DNA from: Dokdonella_A soli
GTDB taxonomy: Bacteria; Pseudomonadota; Gammaproteobacteria; Xanthomonadales; Rhodanobacteraceae
Reading direction: 5' to 3'
Length of the DNA: 64,000 nucleotides
Assembly (NCBI RefSeq): GCF_039523175.1
Contig: NZ_BAAAEU010000004.1
Span: forward strand, 186,001 to 250,000
Numbering within the stretch: the first letter of the stretch is position 1; each line of letters starts with the position of its first letter. The translations under genes and the position numbers were made by a program. The notes under the pieces were generated by a model that was not told the DNA's origin, did no database searches, and was given only the letters and a program-made list of their open reading frames with translations. Below are positions 1 through 7,724 of the stretch, in pieces.

Positions 1-303
1 GGCGAACCCAGCCCGGTCGGGAACGTGCCACAGCTCACGCCGGCGATCATGGATCCGGTGCGCAAGGTCGCCGAGGGCATCTGGCCCGGGATCGCGATCG
101 TGCCGACCATGTCCACCGGTGCAACGGACGGAAGATTCCTCAACGCGGCGGGCACGCCGACCTACGGCCTTTCCGGGATGTTCCACGACGCCGAGGGCAG
201 CCACGCGCACGGCCTCAACGAGCGTATCCGGGTGAAGTCGCTGATGGACGGGCGGAGGTTTCTCTACGAGATCGTGAAGGTGTACGCGAACGGGGAGGGC
301 TGA
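1..303 (+). CDS. M20 family metallopeptidase, C-terminal fragment (5' end outside window)
   Basis: The frame is open from the first base and ends at TGA. The visible 100 residues match the C-terminal catalytic part of M20/M28-type zinc aminoacylases and carboxypeptidases: a conserved stretch around PTMSTGATDGRFL, followed by the YGLSG and AHGLNERI motifs. The HGLNE motif supplies a late metal or substrate ligand in this family. The final segment, KVYANGEG, is the usual hydrophilic tail. The signal peptide, if any, and the first metal-binding motifs lie upstream of the window, so substrate class (peptide, N-acyl amino acid) cannot be judged. The gene ends about 115 bases before the response regulator on the same strand. 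Confidence 0.85.
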   Translation, partial: GEPSPVGNVPQLTPAIMDPVRKVAEGIWPGIAIVPTMSTGATDGRFLNAAGTPTYGLSGMFHDAEGSHAHGLNERIRVKSLMDGRRFLYEIVKVYANGEG

Positions 304-417
304 GCCCGTCGTTGACCATGCGTCGGCCGGGGAGGGCTCCCCGGCTGCCCGGACTTGCCCCGCCCGCCCGCAGGGTCGACACTATGGCCTGCCGAGGGGG
401 CACAGGGACGCACGGTC

Positions 418-918
418 GTGAACACGCTCGACATGTTGAGGGGTATTTTCCGGGCCGCGCGTCTGGAGCGCGACCGGCGTGAGAGACCACGCACGAATGC
501 ACGCAAGGGAACCCGCGTGCTGGTTGTTGACGACTCGCCGACCATTGTCGCGATGCTGCGCAAGCTGCTGCAGCAGAACGGTTTCATTACGTTCGAGGCC
601 GGCGACGCGGAGCAGGGCGTGGTGCTCGCCCGCACGGAACGGCCCGACCTGATCTTCCTCGATATCGTGCTGCCCGGCATGAACGGGTTTGCCGCATTGC
701 GCATGCTGCGCCACGACCCGCGCACCGCCGACATTCCGATCATCATGATCAGCGGCAACGCGCAGGCGACCGAGCAGTTCTACGCGCAACGCATCGGCGC
801 CGACGACTTCATGAAGAAGCCGTTCACGCGCGAGGATGTGTTCGCACGCATCGAGCGTCTGCTCGACGCTGACCTTGCCCCACGGCGGCACGCGGCCGCG
901 CTACACGCGGCCAGCTAG
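418..918 (+). CDS. Single-domain response regulator (PilG/PilH-like CheY family)
   Basis: This is a 166-residue protein made of a charged N-terminal extension of about 33 residues and one receiver domain. The receiver shows the acidic pair VVDDSPT, the phospho-acceptor Asp in LIFLDIVLPGMNG, the conserved Ser in IIMISGNAQ and the Lys in MKKPF, so it should be phosphorylatable. There is no output domain, so it probably acts by protein contact, as CheY, PilG and PilH do. I chose the GTG start because it precedes the basic leader and has a purine-rich CAGGGA upstream; an ATG lies five codons later. No chemotaxis or pilus genes flank it in this window, so the pilus assignment is by similarity only. 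Confidence 0.85.
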   Translation: MNTLDMLRGIFRAARLERDRRERPRTNARKGTRVLVVDDSPTIVAMLRKLLQQNGFITFEAGDAEQGVVLARTERPDLIFLDIVLPGMNGFAALRMLRHDPRTADIPIIMISGNAQATEQFYAQRIGADDFMKKPFTREDVFARIERLLDADLAPRRHAAALHAAS

Positions 919-1044
919 GACAGCAGGCGTTCAAGACCGGCGAAAGCGCTGATGGAGAAGCGGGCGCGCATTCCCGATTCGGGCTTGCACGGCCGCGCCT
1001 GAGCATCGCGCGCGTGGAAGCCGCAAGTCGAACGATAGCCCGCA

Positions 1045-1077
1045 GAGGAAACCGGAACACTTCCGGTCAGCTTCCTC
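1045..1077. repeat. Intergenic hairpin between the response regulator and tlpA-like gene
   Basis: An inverted repeat pairs GAGGAA-ACCGGAA with TTCCGGT-(CAGC)-TTCCTC around a CAC loop, giving about 13 base pairs with one bulge. No T-run follows, so it is not a classical terminator for the regulator. It lies in a 281-base gap with no credible gene; the rest of the gap becomes progressively AT-richer toward the convergent gene. Confidence 0.45.
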
Positions 1078-1199
1078 CGCCGTTGCTCTCGCGTGTCTGC
1101 GGTTTGCGGGGTTCGGGGAGCGACGGAACAATGAACCGACTCAAGGTGCCGTACCGACCATCCAAGTGTGATGACCTCAACACACACAAGATAACCCGT

Positions 1200-1691
1200 T
1201 TAGGGCTTGATCTGCTCCGTCACGATTTTATCGAGCTTCGATAAACTGATGCCACCGAGCATCCGTTTGACCACCTTTCCTGCAGGGTCAACGAGATAGG
1301 TTATCGGCCGCATTTGCATGCCATATGCCGACGACTTGAATTCTCTTGGCGTCAATTTCTCACTGAGCTGAGCAACCGGGTAGCCCACTGGATGGGCGAT
1401 AACAAATGCTCTCAGTGCCTCGGCGCTGATATCTTCATCAGTTAATCCAATGGCTACCACGTCTTTGTGTGTCGCAACGAACTTTGACAGGTTTGGCATC
1501 TCTTCAAGGCAAGCGCTGCACCAAGTCGCCCACCAGTTGACGATGACCCATTTACCGCGCTGCGCCTGCAGGTCGAAGCTGCCATTCTCGACCGTTGTAA
1601 CCACAATCGTGGCTGGCTGCGCAGCAAGAGTGCTGGCATCAGACAAAAGAGCCATCAGAAGTAACAGCAAAATTCCGATAATTCGCGGCAT
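1200..1691 (-). CDS. TlpA-like periplasmic thioredoxin-fold protein
   Basis: This 163-residue protein has a hydrophobic signal peptide (residues 1-24, ILLLLLMALL) followed by one thioredoxin fold. The redox motif is WATWCSACLEEMP, with the two cysteines at about 58 and 61. The cis-Pro loop RPITYLVDPAG and the C-terminal GGIS are also typical of TlpA/ResA reductases that act outside the cytoplasmic membrane, for example in cytochrome c maturation or disulfide reduction. No ccm or cyc genes are nearby, so the partner is unknown. Codon use is visibly less GC-biased than in all neighbours, which suggests a separate origin. Confidence 0.88.
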   Translation of the reverse strand: MPRIIGILLLLLMALLSDASTLAAQPATIVVTTVENGSFDLQAQRGKWVIVNWWATWCSACLEEMPNLSKFVATHKDVVAIGLTDEDISAEALRAFVIAHPVGYPVAQLSEKLTPREFKSSAYGMQMRPITYLVDPAGKVVKRMLGGISLSKLDKIVTEQIKP

Positions 1692-1744
1692 GCTCGATCT
1701 TACGAATTGTTATGGATGCTGCCGGAAAGGCTCGACGGGTCGAT

Positions 1745-2461
1745 CTAATCCGCCAATGCTGCGTTGTGATAGACCTCCTGCACGTCATCCAGCTCTTCCA
1801 GCCAGTCGAGCAGGTCGCGCAGAGTCTCTTCGGTTTCGCTGGTGACCGCGACGCGGTTCTCCGGCCGCATCACGACATCGGCGCGCAGCGGTTCGAGGCC
1901 GGCTGCAGTCAGCGCCTTCTTGACCGCTTCGAAGTTCTCGGGCGCGCACAGCACAACGCTCTGGCCGGCTTCGGACTGCACATCGTCGGCGCCGGCATCG
2001 AGCGCGACTTCGAGCAGCCTGTCCTCGGCGCCCGCTGCGCTGGTGTCGAACGCGAGTTCGCCGAGGCGCTTGAACTGGAACGCGACCGAGCCGCTGGTGC
2101 CGAGATTGCCGCCGTGCTTGGACAGCGCATGGCGCACGTCCGATACGGTGCGCACCGGGTTGTCGGTCATCGTGTCGATGATCAGTGCAACGCCGGACGG
2201 GCCATAGCCCTCGTAGCGCAGTTCCTGCATGTCATCAGCGCCCTCGGCGCCGGAACCGCGCCGGATCGCGCGCTCGATGGTGTCCTTGGACATGTTCGCC
2301 GACAGCGCCTTGTCCACGCCCATGCGCAGACGCGCGTTGGTCGCCGGGTCACCGCCGTTGCGCGCGGCGATGGTGATCTCGCGGATCAGCTTGGTGAAGA
2401 TCTTGCCGCGGCGCGCGTCCTCGGCGTTCTTGCGGTTCTCGATGCTCGGGCCTCTGCCCAT
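1745..2461 (-). CDS. yebC: YebC/PmpR family DNA-binding or translation-associated protein
   Basis: At 238 residues this has full family length. The start MGRGPSIENRK, the segment GKIFTKLIREI, the NARLRMGVDKA block and the EGYGPSG motif are hallmarks of the YebC/TACO1 family. Members were described as transcriptional regulators (PmpR, quorum sensing). More recent work on the family points to relief of ribosome stalling at proline stretches. Here the gene stands alone: in Xanthomonadales it often sits beside ruvC/ruvA, which are not in this window. The ATG start is preceded by a GC-rich leader with a weak ribosome site. Confidence 0.93.
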   Translation of the reverse strand: MGRGPSIENRKNAEDARRGKIFTKLIREITIAARNGGDPATNARLRMGVDKALSANMSKDTIERAIRRGSGAEGADDMQELRYEGYGPSGVALIIDTMTDNPVRTVSDVRHALSKHGGNLGTSGSVAFQFKRLGELAFDTSAAGAEDRLLEVALDAGADDVQSEAGQSVVLCAPENFEAVKKALTAAGLEPLRADVVMRPENRVAVTSETEETLRDLLDWLEELDDVQEVYHNAALAD

Positions 2462-2588
2462 GGGGAATTCCTGCGGTTGCTGCGGTGGTTCGGGTCCGCG
2501 CTCGTGCGTCGCGCGGGTGCGCAGGATACTGCGACTGGCGACCCGCCGGACACCCTCGACAGTGTCCGGTCGTCGTGAAGATCAAGCC

Positions 2589-5483
2589 TTACAGTGTGCA
2601 GCCGGCTGGCATGGGGCCGATGCGTGACAGGTTCAACGAGCCGCTGGCGCCGGCGTTTGCGCCCGCGGTGAACGCATAGCTCAGCGTGGCGGAATTGCAG
2701 CTGTGGAATACGAGGCTCGCGCTGCCGACGGGAACCGTCGAGGTGGTCGCCGCCTGGTTGAACACGCCGCCGGTGGTGTTGTAGATGCCGATGTTGGTCG
2801 ATGAGGTGGAGCCGGGAGTGAAGATGGCCTGCAGGGTGTACCAGTTCTGGCCGGCCGCGCCGCTGCCTTGGCCCGCGTTGGTCGCGAACGTGTACCAACC
2901 CGCAAACAGCAGGTTCTGCAGGGGATTGATGTCGAGGACCAGGCCTTGGCCGCTGGTGCCGATATCGGCCCAGGCGCCGGCCAGCAGGTAATCCGACGCG
3001 GCGCTGCCATTGTTGCCGGTCTGACCGCAGGTCACGTTCGAGTCCAGACGGCTGAGCGGGATCGTGCCGCTGCGGCCGCTGCCATCGGAGAAGGTGTAGT
3101 TCAGCGAGCCATGCGTGCAGTCGCTGAACTGGATCGTGGCCTGCCCGACCGGTGCGGTGGTGGTCGCGAGTGAGGAGGCGAACCGGCCACCCTGGGTCAG
3201 GTAGATCGGCATCGTCGAGGACGGGCTGGCGGCGCTCACCTGGCCCTGGATCGTGTACCAGCGTTGTCCGCCGGGGGCGGTCACATCGTAGGTGTACCAG
3301 CCGGCGAACAGGAGACCGGTGCCGGTGCCGTAGAAGTCCGGATCGACCTCCATCACGAGGCCTTGGCCGCTCGTGGCCGGATTGGCCCAGGAACCGGTCA
3401 TCCCGTGCTGGTTGAGGTTCACCGACGTCCCGCTGCCGTTGCCCCATGCCGCAAGCAGCTTGGAGACGTCGATCGAGCCGAGTCCGGTCACCTGGTCATA
3501 ACCGGGACCTACCGCGTAACCCTGCAATCCACCGCTGAGGCCGCTGGGGCCGGGTGTGCTGTTGTTGCACATGCTCGGTGTCGACGGCGTGCAGCTGCCC
3601 ACGCCACTGCTGTCGACCGTCACGTCGTGGAACACGCCGTTGGCCGGAGTGGCGGCGAGCGCATACAGGCGCGGGTTCAGGTTTGCCTGCGCGGAGCCGG
3701 TCTTCTGGTTCAGCAGGGCCGCGATGCCGGCCATGCTCGGCGTCGAGGCCGACGTTCCGCCGCTTCCGAGGTAGTGAAACTGGCCATCGCTGCCGACGAC
3801 GCAGGAGCCACCCTGCGCGGCGATGCAGGTGAAGTAACCCTCGCGAATCGAGGACGCGAAGGACACGTCCGGGGTATAGCGGCCGAGGCGACCCGGTACG
3901 CCGGGGCCTGCCTGCCACGAGGGGGTCGGAATGAAGGCGCTGACGCCGCCCCCGGACGCCGCGACCTGCGAGGCGCCGGTCGCGCTCAGCGGTTCATTCC
4001 AGGCGCCCTCGGGAATGTAACCGAGCGCGGATCCGTAGCCGGGCCCGTTGCTGCCCCAGTACATGCCCGGATTCGACCTATCGGCAAACTCCGTGCCGCC
4101 GACGCAGGTGACGTGGCCGCTGGAGCACAACAGGTTGGTGCTCACGCGCTCGGTGGTGGTGGGCGTCGAATCGAGGCTCGCGCAGCCGGCCACGCCGCCG
4201 TCGCCGGAAGCGACGAACACCGAGATGCCTTCCATGGCCGCCTGGCTGAAATAATTGTCGAGGTAGGTCGCGTTGCCCGAGGTGGCGTCGGCCTCACAGC
4301 TCGCAAAGCTGATGCTGAGGATTTTCGCCGGAACCGGATTGGTGTCGATCGCATAGTCCATCGCGATGAAGACGCCATCCATGTTGTTCGTGGTGGTGCT
4401 GACGATCAGGTCGATGGCCGCGCCGGGCGCCACGCTGCTGGCGCGCTGCACGTCGAGCGTCGCCTCGCCCTGGTCGGCGACCGCGGCACTGGGCTTGCTG
4501 CAGCTCGGCGTGCCGGTCGTGCTGCAGGTGGATGCGGGCGCTCCGGGGTCCGTCCCGGTCGTTGGGACGATGACGGTCGGATACTTCGTGGCGAGTCCGG
4601 CCTTCGATTGGAAATTCTGGATGTCCGGGTTGTACACGCGCTGGCGACCGACGATCGCGATCGTCTGCCCGCTGCCATCGATGCCCTGCGCCAGTACCGG
4701 AACGTCGTAGATCGTCGAGAAGTCCGCCGGGAAGATTGCATAGCTGCACGGACCGCCCGCCGGCGGGCAATTGGTCAAGGCCGGTTGCGGCGCTGCATCC
4801 TGACGGATCGCGGCCGATCGCGGAGCGCTCATCCGGTGCGCCGGCACGAGCTTGATCGCACTGAGCCCGGTCACGGATTGCACGGCGTTGGCGAACGCGG
4901 CCGGAATCTTCGGCAGATCCGTGTTCGCGATGCGCTTCTCGGCGCCGGCCTGGAAGTAATGCAGCTCGGTGCCGAACGCTGCGCCGACATTCGCGGTGCT
5001 GCCGCTGAAATGGATCCGCGTGCGGCTGCTGGCGACCGCATCGACCTTGAGCCCCTGCGCGCCGAGCCATCCCGACAGCGCGTCGATGTCGTGCTGCGAG
5101 GCGCCGAAGCGCTCGCCGATCTCGGCGGGCGTCAGCCAGCGGTGGTAGTTCGGCGACGCCGGATCCTGCTGCTCCTGCAGGTATCGATCGAACGCCTGCT
5201 GGCGCTCCGGCGAACGATTGAGGGTCAGTGACAGATGCGCGAGCGGCAGGTCCGCAGGAACCGCGCCCTGGTCGCTCTTCGCTTGTGCCCACAGCGCGCG
5301 ATGGCCGGACAGTGCCGTGCGCTGCGCGTTGTCGACCGGCCCCACGATACGGTCCGCGCCCGCGGCGTGCGCAGCGCCGCCGACAAGAACGCCGAGGCAG
5401 AGCGTGCCGATCGCAATCGCCGACACCCGCCTTGCTGAAGCGTTCTTGCGCGAAACGTGGGCAGGTACCAGCAATCCTTTCAC
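2589..5483 (-). CDS. Secreted S53 family (sedolisin/pro-kumamolisin) peptidase with duplicated C-terminal domain
   Basis: From a GTG start with a strong AGGAGG eight bases upstream, the product is 964 residues. An ATG 21 bases earlier is possible but overlaps that ribosome site. Residues 1-40 form a signal peptide (basic VSRKNASARR, then a hydrophobic core ending AAHA). A pro-kumamolisin activation domain follows, with LTLNRS and YHRWLTPAEIGERFG. The catalytic domain shows the sedolisin triad: Glu340 and Asp344 in GEATLDVQ and Ser578 in GGTSAS, with the oxyanion Asp428 in ASGDGG. The calcium-site motif GYDQVTGLGSID closes it. Residues from about 690 contain two diverged copies of a module with SGQGLV, LLFAGWYT and WYTIQG/WYTLQA motifs. 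It is probably an acid-active exoprotease exported by Sec plus type II secretion. Confidence 0.93.
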   Translation of the reverse strand: MKGLLVPAHVSRKNASARRVSAIAIGTLCLGVLVGGAAHAAGADRIVGPVDNAQRTALSGHRALWAQAKSDQGAVPADLPLAHLSLTLNRSPERQQAFDRYLQEQQDPASPNYHRWLTPAEIGERFGASQHDIDALSGWLGAQGLKVDAVASSRTRIHFSGSTANVGAAFGTELHYFQAGAEKRIANTDLPKIPAAFANAVQSVTGLSAIKLVPAHRMSAPRSAAIRQDAAPQPALTNCPPAGGPCSYAIFPADFSTIYDVPVLAQGIDGSGQTIAIVGRQRVYNPDIQNFQSKAGLATKYPTVIVPTTGTDPGAPASTCSTTGTPSCSKPSAAVADQGEATLDVQRASSVAPGAAIDLIVSTTTNNMDGVFIAMDYAIDTNPVPAKILSISFASCEADATSGNATYLDNYFSQAAMEGISVFVASGDGGVAGCASLDSTPTTTERVSTNLLCSSGHVTCVGGTEFADRSNPGMYWGSNGPGYGSALGYIPEGAWNEPLSATGASQVAASGGGVSAFIPTPSWQAGPGVPGRLGRYTPDVSFASSIREGYFTCIAAQGGSCVVGSDGQFHYLGSGGTSASTPSMAGIAALLNQKTGSAQANLNPRLYALAATPANGVFHDVTVDSSGVGSCTPSTPSMCNNSTPGPSGLSGGLQGYAVGPGYDQVTGLGSIDVSKLLAAWGNGSGTSVNLNQHGMTGSWANPATSGQGLVMEVDPDFYGTGTGLLFAGWYTYDVTAPGGQRWYTIQGQVSAASPSSTMPIYLTQGGRFASSLATTTAPVGQATIQFSDCTHGSLNYTFSDGSGRSGTIPLSRLDSNVTCGQTGNNGSAASDYLLAGAWADIGTSGQGLVLDINPLQNLLFAGWYTFATNAGQGSGAAGQNWYTLQAIFTPGSTSSTNIGIYNTTGGVFNQAATTSTVPVGSASLVFHSCNSATLSYAFTAGANAGASGSLNLSRIGPMPAGCTL
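2725..3420 (-). repeat. Two tandem copies of a SGQGLV...FAGWYT module at the S53 peptidase C terminus
   Basis: Each copy is about 130 residues long. Both begin with a Trp-containing GxWA segment, continue through TSGQGLV(M/L), a hydrophobic LLFAGWYT(Y/F), a (G)Q(R/N)WYT(I/L)Q block, a short Thr-Ser-rich strand and a Cys-containing end. Copy 1 is MTGSWANPATSGQG and copy 2 is LAGAWADIGTSGQG. Trp, Tyr and Gly are conserved between copies, as in small beta-rich binding domains. I do not recognise a named Pfam domain. Confidence 0.7.
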
Positions 5484-5716
5484 GGGAATATCCTCCTGAC
5501 TCATGCGGATCTTGATGGGTGATCGGGTCGAATCCGTTACCGCGCGTTGAGCGCGGGAGCGGTCTTTCGGAGCGAACCGTAGCAGCGCGCACCGGGTTTG
5601 GGAACGGAATCCCGACGTGTCGTGGGGTCGATCCTGAACGGCACGATCGACACCACGACTCGATCGGGTGGTCCTCCGACCGCTACCATCCGCATTGCCT
5701 TGCAGGGGAATCATCG

Positions 5717-6469
5717 ATGTCCGATACCGTTGCGGCGCCGCGTGCGCCCGGCTTCCACTACTACGACCTGTTGGTGGGCGGCATGGTCGCCGTGCTGCTG
5801 TGTTCGAACCTGATCGGGCCGGCGAAGGTCTGCACGCTCACGTTGCCGGTGCTGGGCGCGCTCAGTTTCGGCGCCGGCAACCTGTTCTTCCCGGTCAGCT
5901 ACATCTTTGGTGACGTGCTCACCGAGGTGTATGGCTACGCGCGCGCGCGCCGCGCGATCTGGGCCGGCTTCGGAGGGCTCGCGTTCGCGAGCTTCATGAC
6001 CTGGGTCATCCTCGGCATGACGCCGAGCGCGAGTGAACCCTACAACACGAAGCTGCAGCCGGCGCTCGAAGTCGTGTTCGGCAGTACCTGGCGCATCGTG
6101 CTTGCCTCGATGGTCGCGTACTGGCTCGGCGACTTCGCCAATTCGTACGTGATGGCGAAGATGAAGCTGTGGACGCGGGGTCGCTGGCTGTGGACGCGCA
6201 CGATCGGCTCGACCGTGGTCGGGCAGGGCATCGACAGCCTGACCTTCTATCCGGTCGCGTTCGCAGGCATCTGGGAGGGGCAGACCATCGCCAAGGTGAT
6301 CGCGTTCAACTGGGCGATGAAGGTGTTCGTCGAGGTCGTGTTCACGCCGCTGACCTACGCGGTGGTCGGATTCCTGAAGAGCCGCGAAGGCGTGGATACC
6401 TTCGACCACCATACCCACTTCACGCCGTTCAGCCTGCGCGACGAGGGTGATCTGCACCGTGCGCGCTAA
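5717..6469 (+). CDS. Queuosine precursor transporter, YhhQ/VUT family membrane protein
   Basis: The 250-residue product has about six hydrophobic segments, beginning YDLLVGGMVAVLLCSNLIG. The conserved LSFGAGNLFFPVSYIFGDVLTEVYGY block is the family signature (PVSYIFGDVLTEVYG). YhhQ of E. coli takes up the queuosine precursors preQ0/preQ1, and the family is vitamin/precursor uptake (VUT, ECF-like). The Ser-Asp-Thr N terminus begins at an ATG with AGGGGAA seven bases upstream. It is divergent from the S53 peptidase with a 233-base gap that holds both promoters. A short hairpin (CCACGG-CTG-CCGTGG) follows the stop without a T-run. Confidence 0.9.
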   Translation: MSDTVAAPRAPGFHYYDLLVGGMVAVLLCSNLIGPAKVCTLTLPVLGALSFGAGNLFFPVSYIFGDVLTEVYGYARARRAIWAGFGGLAFASFMTWVILGMTPSASEPYNTKLQPALEVVFGSTWRIVLASMVAYWLGDFANSYVMAKMKLWTRGRWLWTRTIGSTVVGQGIDSLTFYPVAFAGIWEGQTIAKVIAFNWAMKVFVEVVFTPLTYAVVGFLKSREGVDTFDHHTHFTPFSLRDEGDLHRAR

Positions 6470-6576
6470 CCACGGCTGCCGTGGAGATGTGCGGTCGTCC
6501 GCTCGGGCAGTTTCGGACTCTCGCGCTGCAAAACCGGAGCACGGCGCCGCTGGCTTCGCCGCGAGATCGTGAAGAT

Positions 6577-7533
6577 CTACGTCAACGCGTCGGATTGAGC
6601 GACGCGCCGTCGTGGCCGCAGCGCACGCAGTGCGCGCTCCCCTGCGCGCTCCAGCCCCGCCTTGGTCCTGTCGATGAGTGCGTTGTGTCGCACTGGTCCA
6701 GGGTGCAATCCGAGCCGGCGCAGGCGGTGGTTGAACCGGTGCGCGTCGCTCCATACGTCCGATTGCGGCGTGCGGAACGTCAAGGCGAAGGTGATCGACA
6801 CCGCCGGCCCCGTATGCACAAGGTGCGGTGCGATGAAGGGATGATGCACGCCCATGCCGGGTTGCAGTTCAAAGGCCATCGCTTTCGATTGCAGCGCCTC
6901 ACGATACGGCGGCCGGCACGCGTCCGCGCTGGCGAACAGGAGATCCTTCTGTGCTGCGGACATCACGTCATCGTCGAACGGATCCCACAGCTGCACGGTT
7001 TTCGTGCCGCGGATCTGGAACAGGAAATTCATCTCGCGATCCATGTGGTACGGCGTCACCGAATCGTGCGCGGAGATGAAGGTGTAGGTCGAATACCAGT
7101 TGATCGCCGGGTCCAGCGCTTCGGTCCAAGCCGCGACTTCCCCGAGCAGACCCTCGATCACCGGCTGGTATTCGGGATCGCGCTCGGCGTTGTAGATCGC
7201 GATATACGCCTGCCTCTCCTCGAGGTGCGTGATCGCGTCTTCCAGGGTGAGATTCCCGCGGTAGCGATCGAGCGAGGAGTCGAAGTGGGTACCGTCAGGC
7301 ACGACGCCGAAGCGATGCTTCACCTGGACTTCCGGCAAGCGACGGCACAGCGCGAATAGCGGGTCGAGTGCGAACAGCGGATGTTCGGCGAGGCGATGTT
7401 CGACCGGGTACGGCAGCCGGTTGTAGGACGAATCCAATAGATCCGGCCTGAGATCGAGCCACGGTTGCGGTTCGCATCGCGCCCGCGCCACGAGGGCGGC
7501 GCAACGATCCCTTGAGATGAATTCACCGAGCAT
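6577..7533 (-). CDS. Cupin-like / JmjC-fold protein, probable 2-oxoglutarate-dependent oxygenase
   Basis: This 318-residue protein carries an Fe-binding HxD pair in TPYHMDREMNFLFQIRG and a distal His in HHPFIAPHLVHTGP. That is the HxD...H facial triad of JmjC/cupin-8 proteins. The strand following the HxD, GTKTVQLWDP, is the double-stranded beta-helix pattern shared with FIH-like asparaginyl hydroxylases and RoxA-type ribosomal oxygenases. The substrate is not evident. The tail after residue 270 is Arg-rich. The ATG is preceded by a modest CAGG. It is the next gene downstream of the MATE exporter on the same strand, after 191 bases, so co-transcription is uncertain. Confidence 0.78.
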   Translation of the reverse strand: MLGEFISRDRCAALVARARCEPQPWLDLRPDLLDSSYNRLPYPVEHRLAEHPLFALDPLFALCRRLPEVQVKHRFGVVPDGTHFDSSLDRYRGNLTLEDAITHLEERQAYIAIYNAERDPEYQPVIEGLLGEVAAWTEALDPAINWYSTYTFISAHDSVTPYHMDREMNFLFQIRGTKTVQLWDPFDDDVMSAAQKDLLFASADACRPPYREALQSKAMAFELQPGMGVHHPFIAPHLVHTGPAVSITFALTFRTPQSDVWSDAHRFNHRLRRLGLHPGPVRHNALIDRTKAGLERAGERALRALRPRRRVAQSDALT

Positions 7534-7724
7534 GGTCGAGCCTGCTGCGCTGAATCATTCGCTGCGTGGAGCCGAGCCTTCGCGACTGGACACATCCAAC
7601 GCGCAAGAGCCAGGCTCCCGGTCATCGTATCGGCAGTCAATCTGGCACGCAATCGGAGGCCGGATGATGTCCGGCAACGGGCGTGCGCAGGCCTGACAGG
7701 ATGTGCGGCTCCCGCGCGGCCGGC

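Noticed and set aside
919..1199. Possible structured RNA in the gap after the response regulator
   Set aside because: Only one hairpin is visible; no match to a known RNA family can be made by eye.
2386..3447. Arg/Gly-rich 353-residue frame overlapping the peptidase gene end
   Set aside because: It is in a shifted frame of the true gene, with no domain and improbable composition.
3264..5231. A 655-residue open frame antisense to the S53 peptidase
   Set aside because: It has no recognisable domain and mirrors the codon bias of the real gene; such frames are common in high-GC DNA.
6472..6486. Hairpin CCACGG-CTG-CCGTGG after the YhhQ-like gene
   Set aside because: The stem is only six pairs and no T-run follows, so I did not call a terminator.
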